From the NCBI GenBank assembly GCA_945902805.1, contig CAMDMZ010000023.1:1-64000 (forward strand): a stretch of DNA of 64,000 nt, written 5' to 3'. The translations under genes and the position numbers were made by a program. This stretch comes from Propionivibrio dicarboxylicus. GTDB lineage: Bacteria > Pseudomonadota > Gammaproteobacteria > Burkholderiales > Rhodocyclaceae. Positions within the stretch are counted from its first letter, which is position 1. Every line of letters starts with the position of its first letter. Below, in pieces: positions 1 to 7,908 of this stretch. Below the pieces are notes generated by a model, which had not been told where the DNA came from, searched no databases, and was given only the letters and a program-made list of their open reading frames with translations.

Positions 1-132
1 GCCGAATTGGACACCAATATCTACCCCAAAGGCATTCGGGTCAGCGATGATGAACTGGAAATGGTCAACCTGACCAAGGCAGCATTCCACGGCGAATGGA
101 ACTACACCATCGATAAGAACTGTTCAGGTTAA
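1..132 (+). CDS. ISAzo13-family transposase, C-terminal end only (gene starts outside the window)
   Basis: Frame 1 is open from the first base to the TAA at 130-132 and gives 43 residues. The end reads DDELEMVNLTKAAF followed by HGEWNYTI. From memory, a C-terminal F-H-x-E/Q-W-N-Y-T-I is typical of ISAzo13 (Rhodopirellula-type) DDE transposases. The catalytic domain lies outside the window, so it is unknown whether the element is intact. No terminal inverted repeat could be identified in the 228 bases that follow. An insertion sequence directly beside the caspase operon marks this edge as accessory DNA. Confidence 0.65.
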   Translation, partial: AELDTNIYPKGIRVSDDELEMVNLTKAAFHGEWNYTIDKNCSG

Positions 133-360
133 ATCTGGACGGGCCCTTAACCAGCCAAAATGCTAATTTAACGATTCATCAATGGTACCTGTGCCGGGGA
201 CAAAAGGCGGCGACAGAAAAATGAAATTTCAGTCTGGAACAGCCAATCCTGGCACCAATTGAACCGACAGAGCTGCTCGAAAAAGCCAATCGCCCCGAGT
301 CCTTTGTTATCGGTAGAATCTAAACTAGACTTACTCATCAACCGATACAATGGACATTCA
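133..360. other. Intergenic stretch between transposase and FecR-domain gene
   Basis: No convincing gene. An open frame runs into the FecR gene from 259, but its first 34 residues look like untranslated leader because the signal peptide starts at the ATG at 361. The right end of the insertion sequence and the promoter of the four-gene operon should both lie here, but neither a clear inverted repeat nor a well-spaced -35/-10 pair could be found. Confidence 0.4.
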
Positions 361-828
361 ATGAGACACTCGAACTTCGGCTTGACGTGCATCCCTTTGC
401 TCGCCGTGATGGTCAGTATCCCGTCTCACACCTTAGCTGCCGACGCCGCCGCGTTTGTTGCACAGGTCAAGGTTTCGCGAGGCGTGGTCAAAATTCAACG
501 TGGCGGTCAGGCATTTCCTGCACCGGTGGGAACCCGGCTTAAGGTCGACGATGTCATCGCCACCGGCGGTAACGGATCTGTCGGCATGATGTTCGCTGAC
601 AATTCCACCTTGTCCATGGGACCCGAAGGCGAGGTTTCCCTGCAAGGATTCACCTACGACCCAACCACCTACATGGGCGCTTTCGACGCCTATGTGAAGC
701 AAGGTACGGTATCACTTCAGGCTGGCAATCTGGCCCAGAGCGGTCCTGATAATGTCCGTATTTCCACACCGCAGACCCAGCTCACCGGGAACGCCAAGCA
801 ACTTATGATCAACGTCGAGGCGAAATGA
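361..828 (+). CDS. FecR-domain periplasmic protein
   Basis: 155 residues from the ATG at 361. This start was chosen over the open frame from 259 because it begins a typical signal peptide, with a hydrophobic core at about residues 8-22 and likely cleavage after SHTLA near 26. Residues about 32-110 match a FecR domain: a beta-rich segment with V-G-T-x-L-x-x-D-D-x-I-x-T and then a F-x-D-x-S-x-L-x-M-G-P motif. There is no sigma-factor interaction helix or membrane anchor, so it is not a classical FecR anti-sigma protein; domains like this occur in free periplasmic proteins of unknown ligand. The stop overlaps the next start (ATGA), so it is translationally coupled to the OmpA-like lipoprotein and the caspase gene. 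Confidence 0.75.
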   Translation: MRHSNFGLTCIPLLAVMVSIPSHTLAADAAAFVAQVKVSRGVVKIQRGGQAFPAPVGTRLKVDDVIATGGNGSVGMMFADNSTLSMGPEGEVSLQGFTYDPTTYMGAFDAYVKQGTVSLQAGNLAQSGPDNVRISTPQTQLTGNAKQLMINVEAK

Positions 829-1460
829 AAATGAAGCGCCAATTCTCCGCCACCTCTGCTACTCGCTTCCCCGCCTACTTCGTCGGCCTTGGTCTTGTTG
901 CGTCATTCCTTGCTGGATGCGCCGGACCTTCCGAGTACTTCGTTCTGCAACCGGCAAAAGATGGCTCCACTGGATCCATGCGAGCGACCTCCAAAGAAGG
1001 CAAAGGGTTCGTTCTTGATGCCAAGAACACCAACGCACAAAGTCGCGGCGGCGCCATCGAAGCCGCCAAGATGGATTCCGACAGCGTCAAGAAAATGTTC
1101 CAATCGACCCTGGATGCGCAGCCCCTGCCCCCATCCAACTATCGCTTGTATTTCGCTGAAGGTGGCGATCAACTGACGCCAGACTCACAAACTCAGCTAG
1201 ACGCGATTCTCGAGGAAATCAAACGACGACCCGCTCCGGATCTGGTCATCGTCGGCCACACCGACCGTGTCGGATCGGTTGAAGATAACGATAAGCTTGC
1301 CCTGCGGCGCGCCGGAACCATTCGCCAGATTTTCGAAACCCGCGGTGTGATCGCGGAAAACATCCAGACAGCTGGTCGCGGCGAACGCGAACCACTGGTT
1401 CCGACCGCTGACGAGGTTGCGGAAGCGCGTAACCGGCGGGTTGAAATTCTCGTTCGATGA
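825..1460 (+). CDS. OmpA-like peptidoglycan-binding lipoprotein
   Basis: 211 residues. A hydrophobic leader ends in a lipobox L-A-G-C with Cys32, so the protein is expected to be lipid-anchored, probably in the outer membrane. Residues about 105-211 are an OmpA C-terminal domain, with the V-G-H-T-D-R-x-G segment and the final A-R-N-R-R-V-E-I that contact diaminopimelate in peptidoglycan. The middle (33-100) is unrecognised. Both ends overlap their neighbours by 4 bases (ATGA at 825-828 and at 1457-1460), which indicates a tight operon with the FecR-domain protein and the WD40-caspase. It probably anchors that complex to the cell wall; this role is inferred from context only. Confidence 0.8.
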   Translation: MKMKRQFSATSATRFPAYFVGLGLVASFLAGCAGPSEYFVLQPAKDGSTGSMRATSKEGKGFVLDAKNTNAQSRGGAIEAAKMDSDSVKKMFQSTLDAQPLPPSNYRLYFAEGGDQLTPDSQTQLDAILEEIKRRPAPDLVIVGHTDRVGSVEDNDKLALRRAGTIRQIFETRGVIAENIQTAGRGEREPLVPTADEVAEARNRRVEILVR

Positions 1461-4400
1461 GGCTCGCCATGCGGTGGAATCGCGCACTTCCCAAAGCACT
1501 GCTTTTGTGTGCAGCCACCGCCATTGCGTGTGCCATTGCCGTGCCCGCCGTTGCGGCCCCGACACCGCCACGGGATCCTGTTTTGCGTATCGAAACCGGC
1601 GGTCATCTGGCCTTGATTACTCGCATCAGTGCCGATTCCAATGGACGCTGGCTGGTTACCGCCTCGGAGGACAAGACGGCAAGGGTATGGGATGCCCGCA
1701 GCGGCCAGCTGATTTCAGTACTCCGGCCACCAATCGGCAGCGAAAGCCTCGGCGCTCTGTATGCGGCAGCAATTTCACCGGACGGCAAGACCGTCGTCCT
1801 GGGTGGAAATTCGTCATTTGACGGCACGGGTCATCTCGTCCACTTGTTTGATCGTGCCAGCGGCACTGTGCCCGCCAAAAGCACCTTGACCGGCCTTGAG
1901 GCACCCATCACGCAACTCGCTTGGTCGCGCGACAGCCAAGTGATCGCGATTGGCCTGCGTCAAGAGGGCTTGCGCGTGTTCCGTCGCAACTTGCAGTTCG
2001 TCGGTGCCGATCCGGAATTCAATGAAGCCATTTTTGGCGCCGACTTTGCCCCGGATGGACGGCTAGCAGCCGTCAGTCTTGACGGTTTTGTACGGGTGTA
2101 TGGCTTCGGCAAAGGCGGGATGGAACGCCTTGCAAGAAAACAGGCGCCCGGTGGCAAACCCTACAGCGTCGCCTATTCTCCAGATGGCAAGACCCTCGCG
2201 ATTGGCTATCAGGACCGCAGCCGCGTCGATATCCTCGATTCCACGACGCTGAGCACGCTGCACACCATCACCCGCAACAGCGGCAATCTGGGCCGCATCG
2301 CTTGGTCGCCGGATGGACAAACGCTTTATGCCGCAGGAACTTTTACCAATAATGGTCGCTTCCCGATCCTCGCCTTTGACAATGCAGGCAAAGGGGGAGG
2401 CAGGGAAGTCGGTAGCTTCACCAACACCATCATGGGTCTCGCCACGCTCCCTGACGGGTCCGTCGCTGCCGCCTCGGCCGAACCTGGATGGCAGGTCATC
2501 GACCGTCAAGCGCAGGAACGTTCAGCAAGTCGTCCCCAAGGAGCTGATTTCCGCGACAGCGCCAATCAGTTTCGCATCAGCCCGAATGCCGAATTGGTCG
2601 CCTTTCGATTTTCACCGACCGCAGACAGCCAGTTCTTTGATCTTGGCATGGGCAGCCTCAAGACCGCTGCCGCCCCGGCAACGACCCTGACACCGCGAGT
2701 CAGTTCGGCACTTTCCGACTGGAAAAACTCCAGCACCCCCCGCCTGAATGGTAAAACGCTTGTTCTCAAAGCTGGTGAAGTGGTTCGCAGCACAGCGGCT
2801 ACAGCGGATGATAAGAGTGTCGTCTTGGGAACGGAGTGGAATCTACGCCATTACACGGCCGATGGCCGCGCACTCTGGGAAACTCGTGTTCCCGCTGCCG
2901 CCTGGACCATCAATGCCAGTACCGACGGCAAATGGGTCGTTGCCGGTCTGGGCGATGGCAGTATTCGCTGGTATCGGCTCAGTGACGGCACGGAGCAACT
3001 CGCCCTGTTTGTTCATGCCGATGGTGCGCGCTGGATCGTATGGACGCCGTCCGGCTACTACGATACCTCCGTTGGTGGAGAGAACTTGGTCGGCTGGCAT
3101 CTGAACCGGGCCTTCAATCAATCGGCCGATTTTTTCAGTGCGGGCAGATTCCGCGACAAGTTATATCGACCGGATGTGATCCAGAAACTTTTAGCCAGCG
3201 GTGATGAAAAAGAAGCCTTCCGCTTGGCTCAAGCTGATCTCGCCGCACTCGAGGTAGCGAATGCTGAAGCAGCAAAACCCGCCATCAAAGCCTCCGCTCC
3301 CACGCCACCACCGCCCAAAGCTGTCACCATGCTGGTCGCGGGAAACGGCATTAGCGAGGTGCTGCCGCCGATTATCGAATTGCGCTCTGAACCGACCATC
3401 GAATCAACGGCTACCACGGTTCCGGTTCGATTTGAAGTTCGCAGCCCCAGCAATGCGCCCGTCGCCGGCATCAAGGCGCGAGTCAATGGCAAGTTGGTGC
3501 GCAGTCTCACCGGTAAGTCGCTCCGGGCTGCCGGGGTGCAAGAAGTTGAAGTTCCGATCCCCTCCTCCGATGCCGAAATTTTGCTTTTTGCCGAGAACAA
3601 ATACGGCAAGTCGGATCCAGTCACGGTCAAGGTCTCCCGCTCGGCAACCCAGAAGACGGCTGCCCCGTTTGAAAAATACGACAAGCTTTATCTCCTGATC
3701 GTTGGAATTTCCAAGTATCCAGAGCCGTTTACGCTCGGCCTTGCCAATAAAGATGCCCGTGATTTCAGTCATCACATGGCACGGCAGACGGGAAAGCTCT
3801 ACAACAGCGCAGTGCCGAAACTGTTGATAGATGAACAGGCCACCCGAAAAAATATTATGGATGGGCTTAAGTGGTTACGCGAAAGCGTCGGTGAAAAAGA
3901 TGCCGGCATCGTGTTTTTTGCCGGACATGGCGACAATCTGGGGCCCAATTACTTCTTTATTCCAGGTGACCCGGAGGCCTTCCCGGCCAAGGGCGAAGTC
4001 AAAAGCACGGCGGAGCATGATGCGTGGAAAGTCAAAAATGCGGCGTCGCGCTGGGTACCGGGCGAGGAAATCGCCAAGACCCTGCTTAGCCTAAAGGGCC
4101 GCAGTGCATTCTTTGTCGATACCTGCCACTCGGGAAATCTTGCACGCCAAGCCAATCGTACCTCTTCCGGCGACATGACCGGGGCACTGAACACGCTGGA
4201 TGAAGAAAAGGGCGTCATCATTTTTGCCTCCTCGACCGGCAAGGAATTGTCGCAAGAGGATGATGCCTGGGGCAACGGCGCCTTCACCAAGGCCATCATC
4301 GAAGGCATCAAAGGCGAGGCTGACAAGGACAAGACTGGATTGATTCGCCCCACTTATCTTTCAGCCTACGTGAATGATCGTGTCCGCGCCCTAACCAAGA

Positions 4401-4465
4401 ATGAGCAACGTCCCGTAATTTTCACTGTCGGCATCGACGATCCCATCGCATCAAAGACCCAATAA
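1457..4465 (+). CDS. Secreted WD40-repeat caspase-family (peptidase C14) protein
   Basis: 1002 residues. A signal peptide (cleavage after AVAA near residue 34) shows export. Residues about 45-560 form a WD40 beta-propeller (for example L-V-T-A-S-E-D-K-T-A-R-V-W-D near the start). A Pro/Ala linker at about 605-635 follows, then an immunoglobulin-like strand domain (about 640-720), then a caspase p20 domain (about 740-1000). The catalytic dyad is visible: His824 in F-A-G-H-G-D and Cys890 in D-T-C-H-S-G. Bacterial caspase-like proteases usually cut after Arg/Lys, but specificity cannot be read here. Export of a caspase together with an OmpA-like lipoprotein and a FecR-domain protein suggests periplasmic or surface proteolysis. 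The target is unknown. Confidence 0.85.
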   Translation: MRLAMRWNRALPKALLLCAATAIACAIAVPAVAAPTPPRDPVLRIETGGHLALITRISADSNGRWLVTASEDKTARVWDARSGQLISVLRPPIGSESLGALYAAAISPDGKTVVLGGNSSFDGTGHLVHLFDRASGTVPAKSTLTGLEAPITQLAWSRDSQVIAIGLRQEGLRVFRRNLQFVGADPEFNEAIFGADFAPDGRLAAVSLDGFVRVYGFGKGGMERLARKQAPGGKPYSVAYSPDGKTLAIGYQDRSRVDILDSTTLSTLHTITRNSGNLGRIAWSPDGQTLYAAGTFTNNGRFPILAFDNAGKGGGREVGSFTNTIMGLATLPDGSVAAASAEPGWQVIDRQAQERSASRPQGADFRDSANQFRISPNAELVAFRFSPTADSQFFDLGMGSLKTAAAPATTLTPRVSSALSDWKNSSTPRLNGKTLVLKAGEVVRSTAATADDKSVVLGTEWNLRHYTADGRALWETRVPAAAWTINASTDGKWVVAGLGDGSIRWYRLSDGTEQLALFVHADGARWIVWTPSGYYDTSVGGENLVGWHLNRAFNQSADFFSAGRFRDKLYRPDVIQKLLASGDEKEAFRLAQADLAALEVANAEAAKPAIKASAPTPPPPKAVTMLVAGNGISEVLPPIIELRSEPTIESTATTVPVRFEVRSPSNAPVAGIKARVNGKLVRSLTGKSLRAAGVQEVEVPIPSSDAEILLFAENKYGKSDPVTVKVSRSATQKTAAPFEKYDKLYLLIVGISKYPEPFTLGLANKDARDFSHHMARQTGKLYNSAVPKLLIDEQATRKNIMDGLKWLRESVGEKDAGIVFFAGHGDNLGPNYFFIPGDPEAFPAKGEVKSTAEHDAWKVKNAASRWVPGEEIAKTLLSLKGRSAFFVDTCHSGNLARQANRTSSGDMTGALNTLDEEKGVIIFASSTGKELSQEDDAWGNGAFTKAIIEGIKGEADKDKTGLIRPTYLSAYVNDRVRALTKNEQRPVIFTVGIDDPIASKTQ

Positions 4466-4485
4466 CCACTCAAGGAGCACTTCCC

Positions 4486-5199
4486 GTGTCATTTAAATTC
4501 ACAGTTCGCACTCCCATCGCTGCCGCCATTGCGCTGGCCGTTATTACCGGCTGTGCCACCAACCCGGATGGTAGCTTCAAAAAGGGCAAGGATGGCGCCT
4601 TCATCATGGATGACAAAGCCAAGGGCGCCCTGATGGGAGCTGCGGCAGGCTGCGCACTCGGTGCAGCCACTGGCGGCGATTGCGTCAAAGGTGCCGTGGT
4701 CGGCGCTATCGCCGGATTCATCATTAGCTGGTACTTCGAATCGAAGAAACTCGCCGAAGCCAAGGTCGTCAACCAGGAATATGCGCAAGCCAAGGCCAAG
4801 GACGCACCGAAGCCACCAAAGAACGATGTTATCCCGGCCAAGTTCACCACTCAGGTCAAGGAGGCGCCTCCCGATTCACAAGGGCAGAAGGAAGTACAAA
4901 TCACATCGAACACTGACCTGATCGGCTATGGCGATAAAGTTCCAGCCGTCACACAAAAATATGCGATATACGACGAGAACAACAAACTGGTGGAAGAAAA
5001 GACCGAAAAAGTCGCTGCGGTCGATGGCGCCGGACGTTACCAGACCAGTTCAAAATTCAAACTGCCGGCTCAAGCCAAGGGCAAAACCTATACGGTGAAG
5101 ACTGAACTCGCCAGCAATGGCAAGACCTACAAGCAGAACAGCTACAAGGTTGCCTTTGCCGATGATGGCCACATGATGGTATTGGCCATGGCGCAATAA
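4486..5199 (+). CDS. Glycine-zipper outer-membrane lipoprotein
   Basis: 237 residues from a GTG at 4486, preceded by AAGGAGC at 4472-4478. The lipobox V-I-T-G-C (Cys23) marks a lipoprotein. Residues about 47-80 are a glycine-zipper segment (A-L-M-G-A-A-A-G and repeated Gly/Ala spacing), able to insert into or oligomerise in membranes. A charged linker follows, and the C-terminal half (about 110-237) is a lysine-rich beta domain of unknown family. It lies 20 bases after the caspase gene and just before a strong terminator, so it closes the operon. It may form a pore or a membrane partner for the caspase; this is inference only. Confidence 0.7.
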   Translation: MSFKFTVRTPIAAAIALAVITGCATNPDGSFKKGKDGAFIMDDKAKGALMGAAAGCALGAATGGDCVKGAVVGAIAGFIISWYFESKKLAEAKVVNQEYAQAKAKDAPKPPKNDVIPAKFTTQVKEAPPDSQGQKEVQITSNTDLIGYGDKVPAVTQKYAIYDENNKLVEEKTEKVAAVDGAGRYQTSSKFKLPAQAKGKTYTVKTELASNGKTYKQNSYKVAFADDGHMMVLAMAQ

Positions 5200-5225
5200 T
5201 GATTCACTTCAGCAAATAGCAAAGG

Positions 5226-5254
5226 AAAAACGGACCGCAGAGGTCCGTTTTTTT
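5226..5254. terminator. Bidirectional rho-independent terminator
   Basis: Stem CGGACC (5231-5236) pairs with GGTCCG (5242-5247) around a 5-base loop. Seven T follow on the plus strand and five A precede it, giving T on the minus strand. It can end both the plus-strand caspase operon and the minus-strand tRNA transcript that converge here. Confidence 0.85.
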
Positions 5255-5272
5255 GTCTTTACACGTTCGTAC

Positions 5273-5346
5273 TGGAGGCGCGACCCGGAATCGAACCGAG
5301 GTACACGGCTTTGCAGGCCGCTGCATAACCACTCTGCCATCGCGCC
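5273..5346 (-). tRNA. tRNA-Cys (anticodon GCA)
   Basis: Read on the minus strand, the 74-base cloverleaf starts GGCGCGA and ends TCGCGCC-T-CCA, so CCA is encoded. The anticodon loop centres on GCA and the T-loop reads GGTTCGATTCC. It follows tRNA-Gly, as in the E. coli order pgsA-glyW-cysT. Confidence 0.95.
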
Positions 5347-5389
5347 GAAACCCGCTATCCCGTGAGTTGCAAGATGAGGTTTGGAAGTT

Positions 5390-5416
5390 AAAAGGGGGAA
5401 AGCATTGCTTTCCCCC
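5390..5416 (-). terminator. Hairpin between tRNA-Gly and tRNA-Cys (weak terminator or processing signal)
   Basis: A perfect 10-bp stem (5394-5403 with 5407-5416) closes a 3-base loop. On the minus strand it is followed by TTTTAA. The short T-run suggests partial termination after tRNA-Gly, or a processing site, so the two tRNAs may be made in unequal amounts. Confidence 0.5.
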
Positions 5417-5423
5417 AGAATTC

Positions 5424-5499
5424 TGGAGCGGGAGAAGAGTCTCGAACTCTCGACCTATACCTTGGCAAGGTATCGCTCTACCAACTGAGCTACTCCCGC
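5424..5499 (-). tRNA. tRNA-Gly (anticodon GCC)
   Basis: The 76-base minus-strand cloverleaf starts GCGGGAG and ends CTCCCGC-T-CCA with CCA encoded. The anticodon stem-loop reads ACCTTGCCAAGGT, giving GCC. It is the first gene after the consensus promoter at 5513-5540. Confidence 0.95.
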
Positions 5500-5512
5500 A
5501 GAACCGAGGCGC

Positions 5513-5540
5513 ATTATAGCTAGGGAATCCCCTCTGTCAA
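5513..5540 (-). promoter_or_regulatory. Consensus sigma-70 promoter of the tRNA-Gly/tRNA-Cys unit
   Basis: On the minus strand, TTGACA (5540-5535) and TATAAT (5518-5513) are both perfect and 16 bases apart. A GC-rich discriminator (GCGCCTCGG) follows, as is typical of stringently controlled stable-RNA promoters. The -35 box overlaps the pgsA stop codon (5537-5539), so the tRNAs need not depend on pgsA read-through. Confidence 0.85.
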
Positions 5541-6106
5541 CGACTGTTCGCAGAAATTTCGGGCCAGGCTTTGCGCAGGTAATAAACCATCGACCAAAGA
5601 GTCAAACCCGCCGCTACCCAAAGCAACCAACCACCAATCCATTTGACATTTAGCGGACCTAACGGATCGTTGTACAGCAGCATCGGGAGCGAAATCATCT
5701 GGGCGGTTGTTTTGAGCTTTCCGATGAAAGAAACAGCAACACTCTTGCGTGCCCCGATGCTAGCCATCCATTCGCGTAAAGCCGAGATCGTGATTTCGCG
5801 TCCGATGATGACGAACGCAAGCACGGCGTCGGCCCGCCCGAGTTGCACAAGCATGACCAAAGCGGCCGCCACCATCAGCTTGTCCGCTACCGGGTCAAGA
5901 AAAGCACCAAAGGCCGATGACTGGCCAAGCTTGCGTGCCACCCAGCCATCAAACCAATCGGTGACTGCTGCGACAACGAAAGCGCTCGTCGCGATCAGAT
6001 TCGCTTCCGCGATTGGAATCGGTAGGTAGTAAACGCCGACCACCAGAGGAATCAGGACAATGCGCGCCCACGTCAAAAGATTGGGAATATTTAGATGGAT
6101 GGACAT
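5537..6106 (-). CDS. pgsA: CDP-diacylglycerol--glycerol-3-phosphate phosphatidyltransferase
   Basis: 189 residues. Makes phosphatidylglycerol phosphate from CDP-diacylglycerol and glycerol-3-phosphate in the inner membrane. The CDP-alcohol phosphotransferase signature is complete: Asp50, Asp53-Gly54, Ala57-Arg58, Gly67, Asp71 and Asp75, followed by several hydrophobic helices. The ATG at 6106 was chosen over an open frame reaching 6169 because it begins the family-typical M-x-x-x-x-N-I-P-N-L-L-T. It sits 7 bases after uvrC, the same uvrC-pgsA-glyW-cysT order as in E. coli. Confidence 0.93.
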   Translation of the reverse strand: MSIHLNIPNLLTWARIVLIPLVVGVYYLPIPIAEANLIATSAFVVAAVTDWFDGWVARKLGQSSAFGAFLDPVADKLMVAAALVMLVQLGRADAVLAFVIIGREITISALREWMASIGARKSVAVSFIGKLKTTAQMISLPMLLYNDPLGPLNVKWIGGWLLWVAAGLTLWSMVYYLRKAWPEISANSR

Positions 6107-6113
6107 GGGAAGA

Positions 6114-7901
6114 TCAGTGCAATTGCTTATGTATTTCTTCAGCCAGGCGGCGCGATATGCCGTCGACACGACAAAGGTCTTCTACCGTCGCACCTTTGAC
6201 TCCATCAAGTCCGCCAAACTGGGCGAGCAACTTTCGCCGACGTGTCGGCCCGATACCAACCACATCTTCCAGATGCGAACGGCCACGTGGTTTCGCGCGG
6301 CGAGCACGATGGCCCACCAACGCAAAACGATGCGCCTCGTCGCGAATTTCTTGAATCAGGTGAAAGCCTGGATTGTCCATGGCTAATTGTAAAGGCTGGT
6401 CGAGTGCGCCATCACGCCCATGCACGAAAAGCGTTTCATGTCCGGGACGGCGCTCTTCGCCTTTGGCAATGCCAATACTGCCGAGGTAATCGAGCCCGAG
6501 TTCTGACAGCACTTCGCGGGCAACTCCATGCTGACCTTTTCCGCCGTCAATCAGGATCAAATCAGGGGCAATGATCTCGCCCAACGCAACTTTCTCGTAG
6601 CGTCGCGTCAGGGCCTGCCGCATGGCCGCGTAATCGTCGCCCGCCGTAATACCTTCGATATTGAATCGACGATAGTCGCTCTTTTTCATCGTTCCATCGA
6701 CGCACACGACGCATGAGGCGACGGTGCCTTCGCCCATCGTGTGACTGATGTCGAAACATTCAATACGACGCGGGAGTTCGGACAAATTGAGCGCAAGACG
6801 CAAAGTCTCAAGGCGCCCCTCGGCCCGCCCTCGGCTCTGGCGACGAGCAGTTACAGCGAGGCGAGCGTTGTTCATCGCCATTTCCAACCACGCCCGCTCC
6901 ATCTCGTTGCGTGGCGCCGCGATACTCAGTGTGTCAGGTGCATCCGACAAAGGCCAGGGGGCAGCAATAATGCGCGGCGGCGGCGTCTGATCAGCGTAAT
7001 GTTGCGTCAGAAAGGCACTCAAGCCCTCTTCGGCATCCGCTTCAGCGCCGCCTTGTGGAAACTGCGCGCGGTCGCCGAGATGCAGGCCGCCGCGCACCAT
7101 CGCAAGATTGACACACAGTTCACCATGTTCGACGACTGCCGCAATGATGTCCACATCGGTATCGCGCGTTGAACTCACATACTGGCGATGCAGCACCGCC
7201 TGCAACGCGCGCACTTGGTCACGCAATGTGGCCGCCTCTTCAAAACGAAGCGCTGCGGCGGCGGTATCCATTTGAGCAGTCAGTCCATCGATAACCTCGG
7301 AATGACGGCCTTTTAGAAATAGTTCGGCCAAACGCACGTCAGCACCATAGTCTGTCGCCGTGACGTGCCCGACGCACGGTGCTTTGCAGCGCTTGATCTG
7401 ATGCATCAGACACGGCCGCGAACGATGCGCGAAGACCGCTTCCTCACATGTCCGCAGAAGAAATGTTTTTTGGATCAGCTGGATGCTATCGCGGGCCGCA
7501 AGACTGCTCGGGAATGGTCCAAAGTAATGCGATTGCTTCGCAAATGGCCCGCGATGGTAGAAAAGTCGCGGAAATTCGCCGCCAGACAGGGCGATATACG
7601 GATAGGATTTGTCGTCGCGAAAGAGGATGTTGTACTTCGGCGCCAACTTTTTGATTAGCGTGTTCTCGAGGATAAGCGCTTCGGCTTCGGAGCGCGTGGT
7701 GGTCACTTCCATCGCGGCCACTTGCTGCAACATCAACGCAATGCGCGGACTATGCCCCGTCTTCTGAAAATAGGAGGACACGCGTCGCTTCAGGTTCTTA
7801 GCCTTACCCACGTACAACACGGCACCATCGCTCGCCAGCATACGATAGACGCCTGGCGCTTCCGTCAGGCCAGCCAGAAAGGACTTAGCGTCGAACGCCA
7901 T
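6114..7901 (-). CDS. uvrC: Excinuclease ABC subunit C
   Basis: 595 residues. UvrC makes both incisions at lesions marked by UvrAB in nucleotide excision repair. The N-terminal GIY-YIG nuclease is visible (A-P-G-V-Y-R-M, then L-Y-V-G-K-A-K-N-L-K-R-R), followed by a UVR helix pair near residues 200-235, the RNase H-like endonuclease domain, and C-terminal helix-hairpin-helix motifs (V-V-G-I-G-P and V-D-G-I-S). The start is the ATG at 7901; a GTG at 7925 would overlap the upstream glycosylase gene and add non-conserved residues. It likely shares a transcript with that glycosylase, making a small DNA-repair operon. Confidence 0.95.
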   Translation of the reverse strand: MAFDAKSFLAGLTEAPGVYRMLASDGAVLYVGKAKNLKRRVSSYFQKTGHSPRIALMLQQVAAMEVTTTRSEAEALILENTLIKKLAPKYNILFRDDKSYPYIALSGGEFPRLFYHRGPFAKQSHYFGPFPSSLAARDSIQLIQKTFLLRTCEEAVFAHRSRPCLMHQIKRCKAPCVGHVTATDYGADVRLAELFLKGRHSEVIDGLTAQMDTAAAALRFEEAATLRDQVRALQAVLHRQYVSSTRDTDVDIIAAVVEHGELCVNLAMVRGGLHLGDRAQFPQGGAEADAEEGLSAFLTQHYADQTPPPRIIAAPWPLSDAPDTLSIAAPRNEMERAWLEMAMNNARLAVTARRQSRGRAEGRLETLRLALNLSELPRRIECFDISHTMGEGTVASCVVCVDGTMKKSDYRRFNIEGITAGDDYAAMRQALTRRYEKVALGEIIAPDLILIDGGKGQHGVAREVLSELGLDYLGSIGIAKGEERRPGHETLFVHGRDGALDQPLQLAMDNPGFHLIQEIRDEAHRFALVGHRARRAKPRGRSHLEDVVGIGPTRRRKLLAQFGGLDGVKGATVEDLCRVDGISRRLAEEIHKQLH

Positions 7902-7908
7902 CGTGGGT

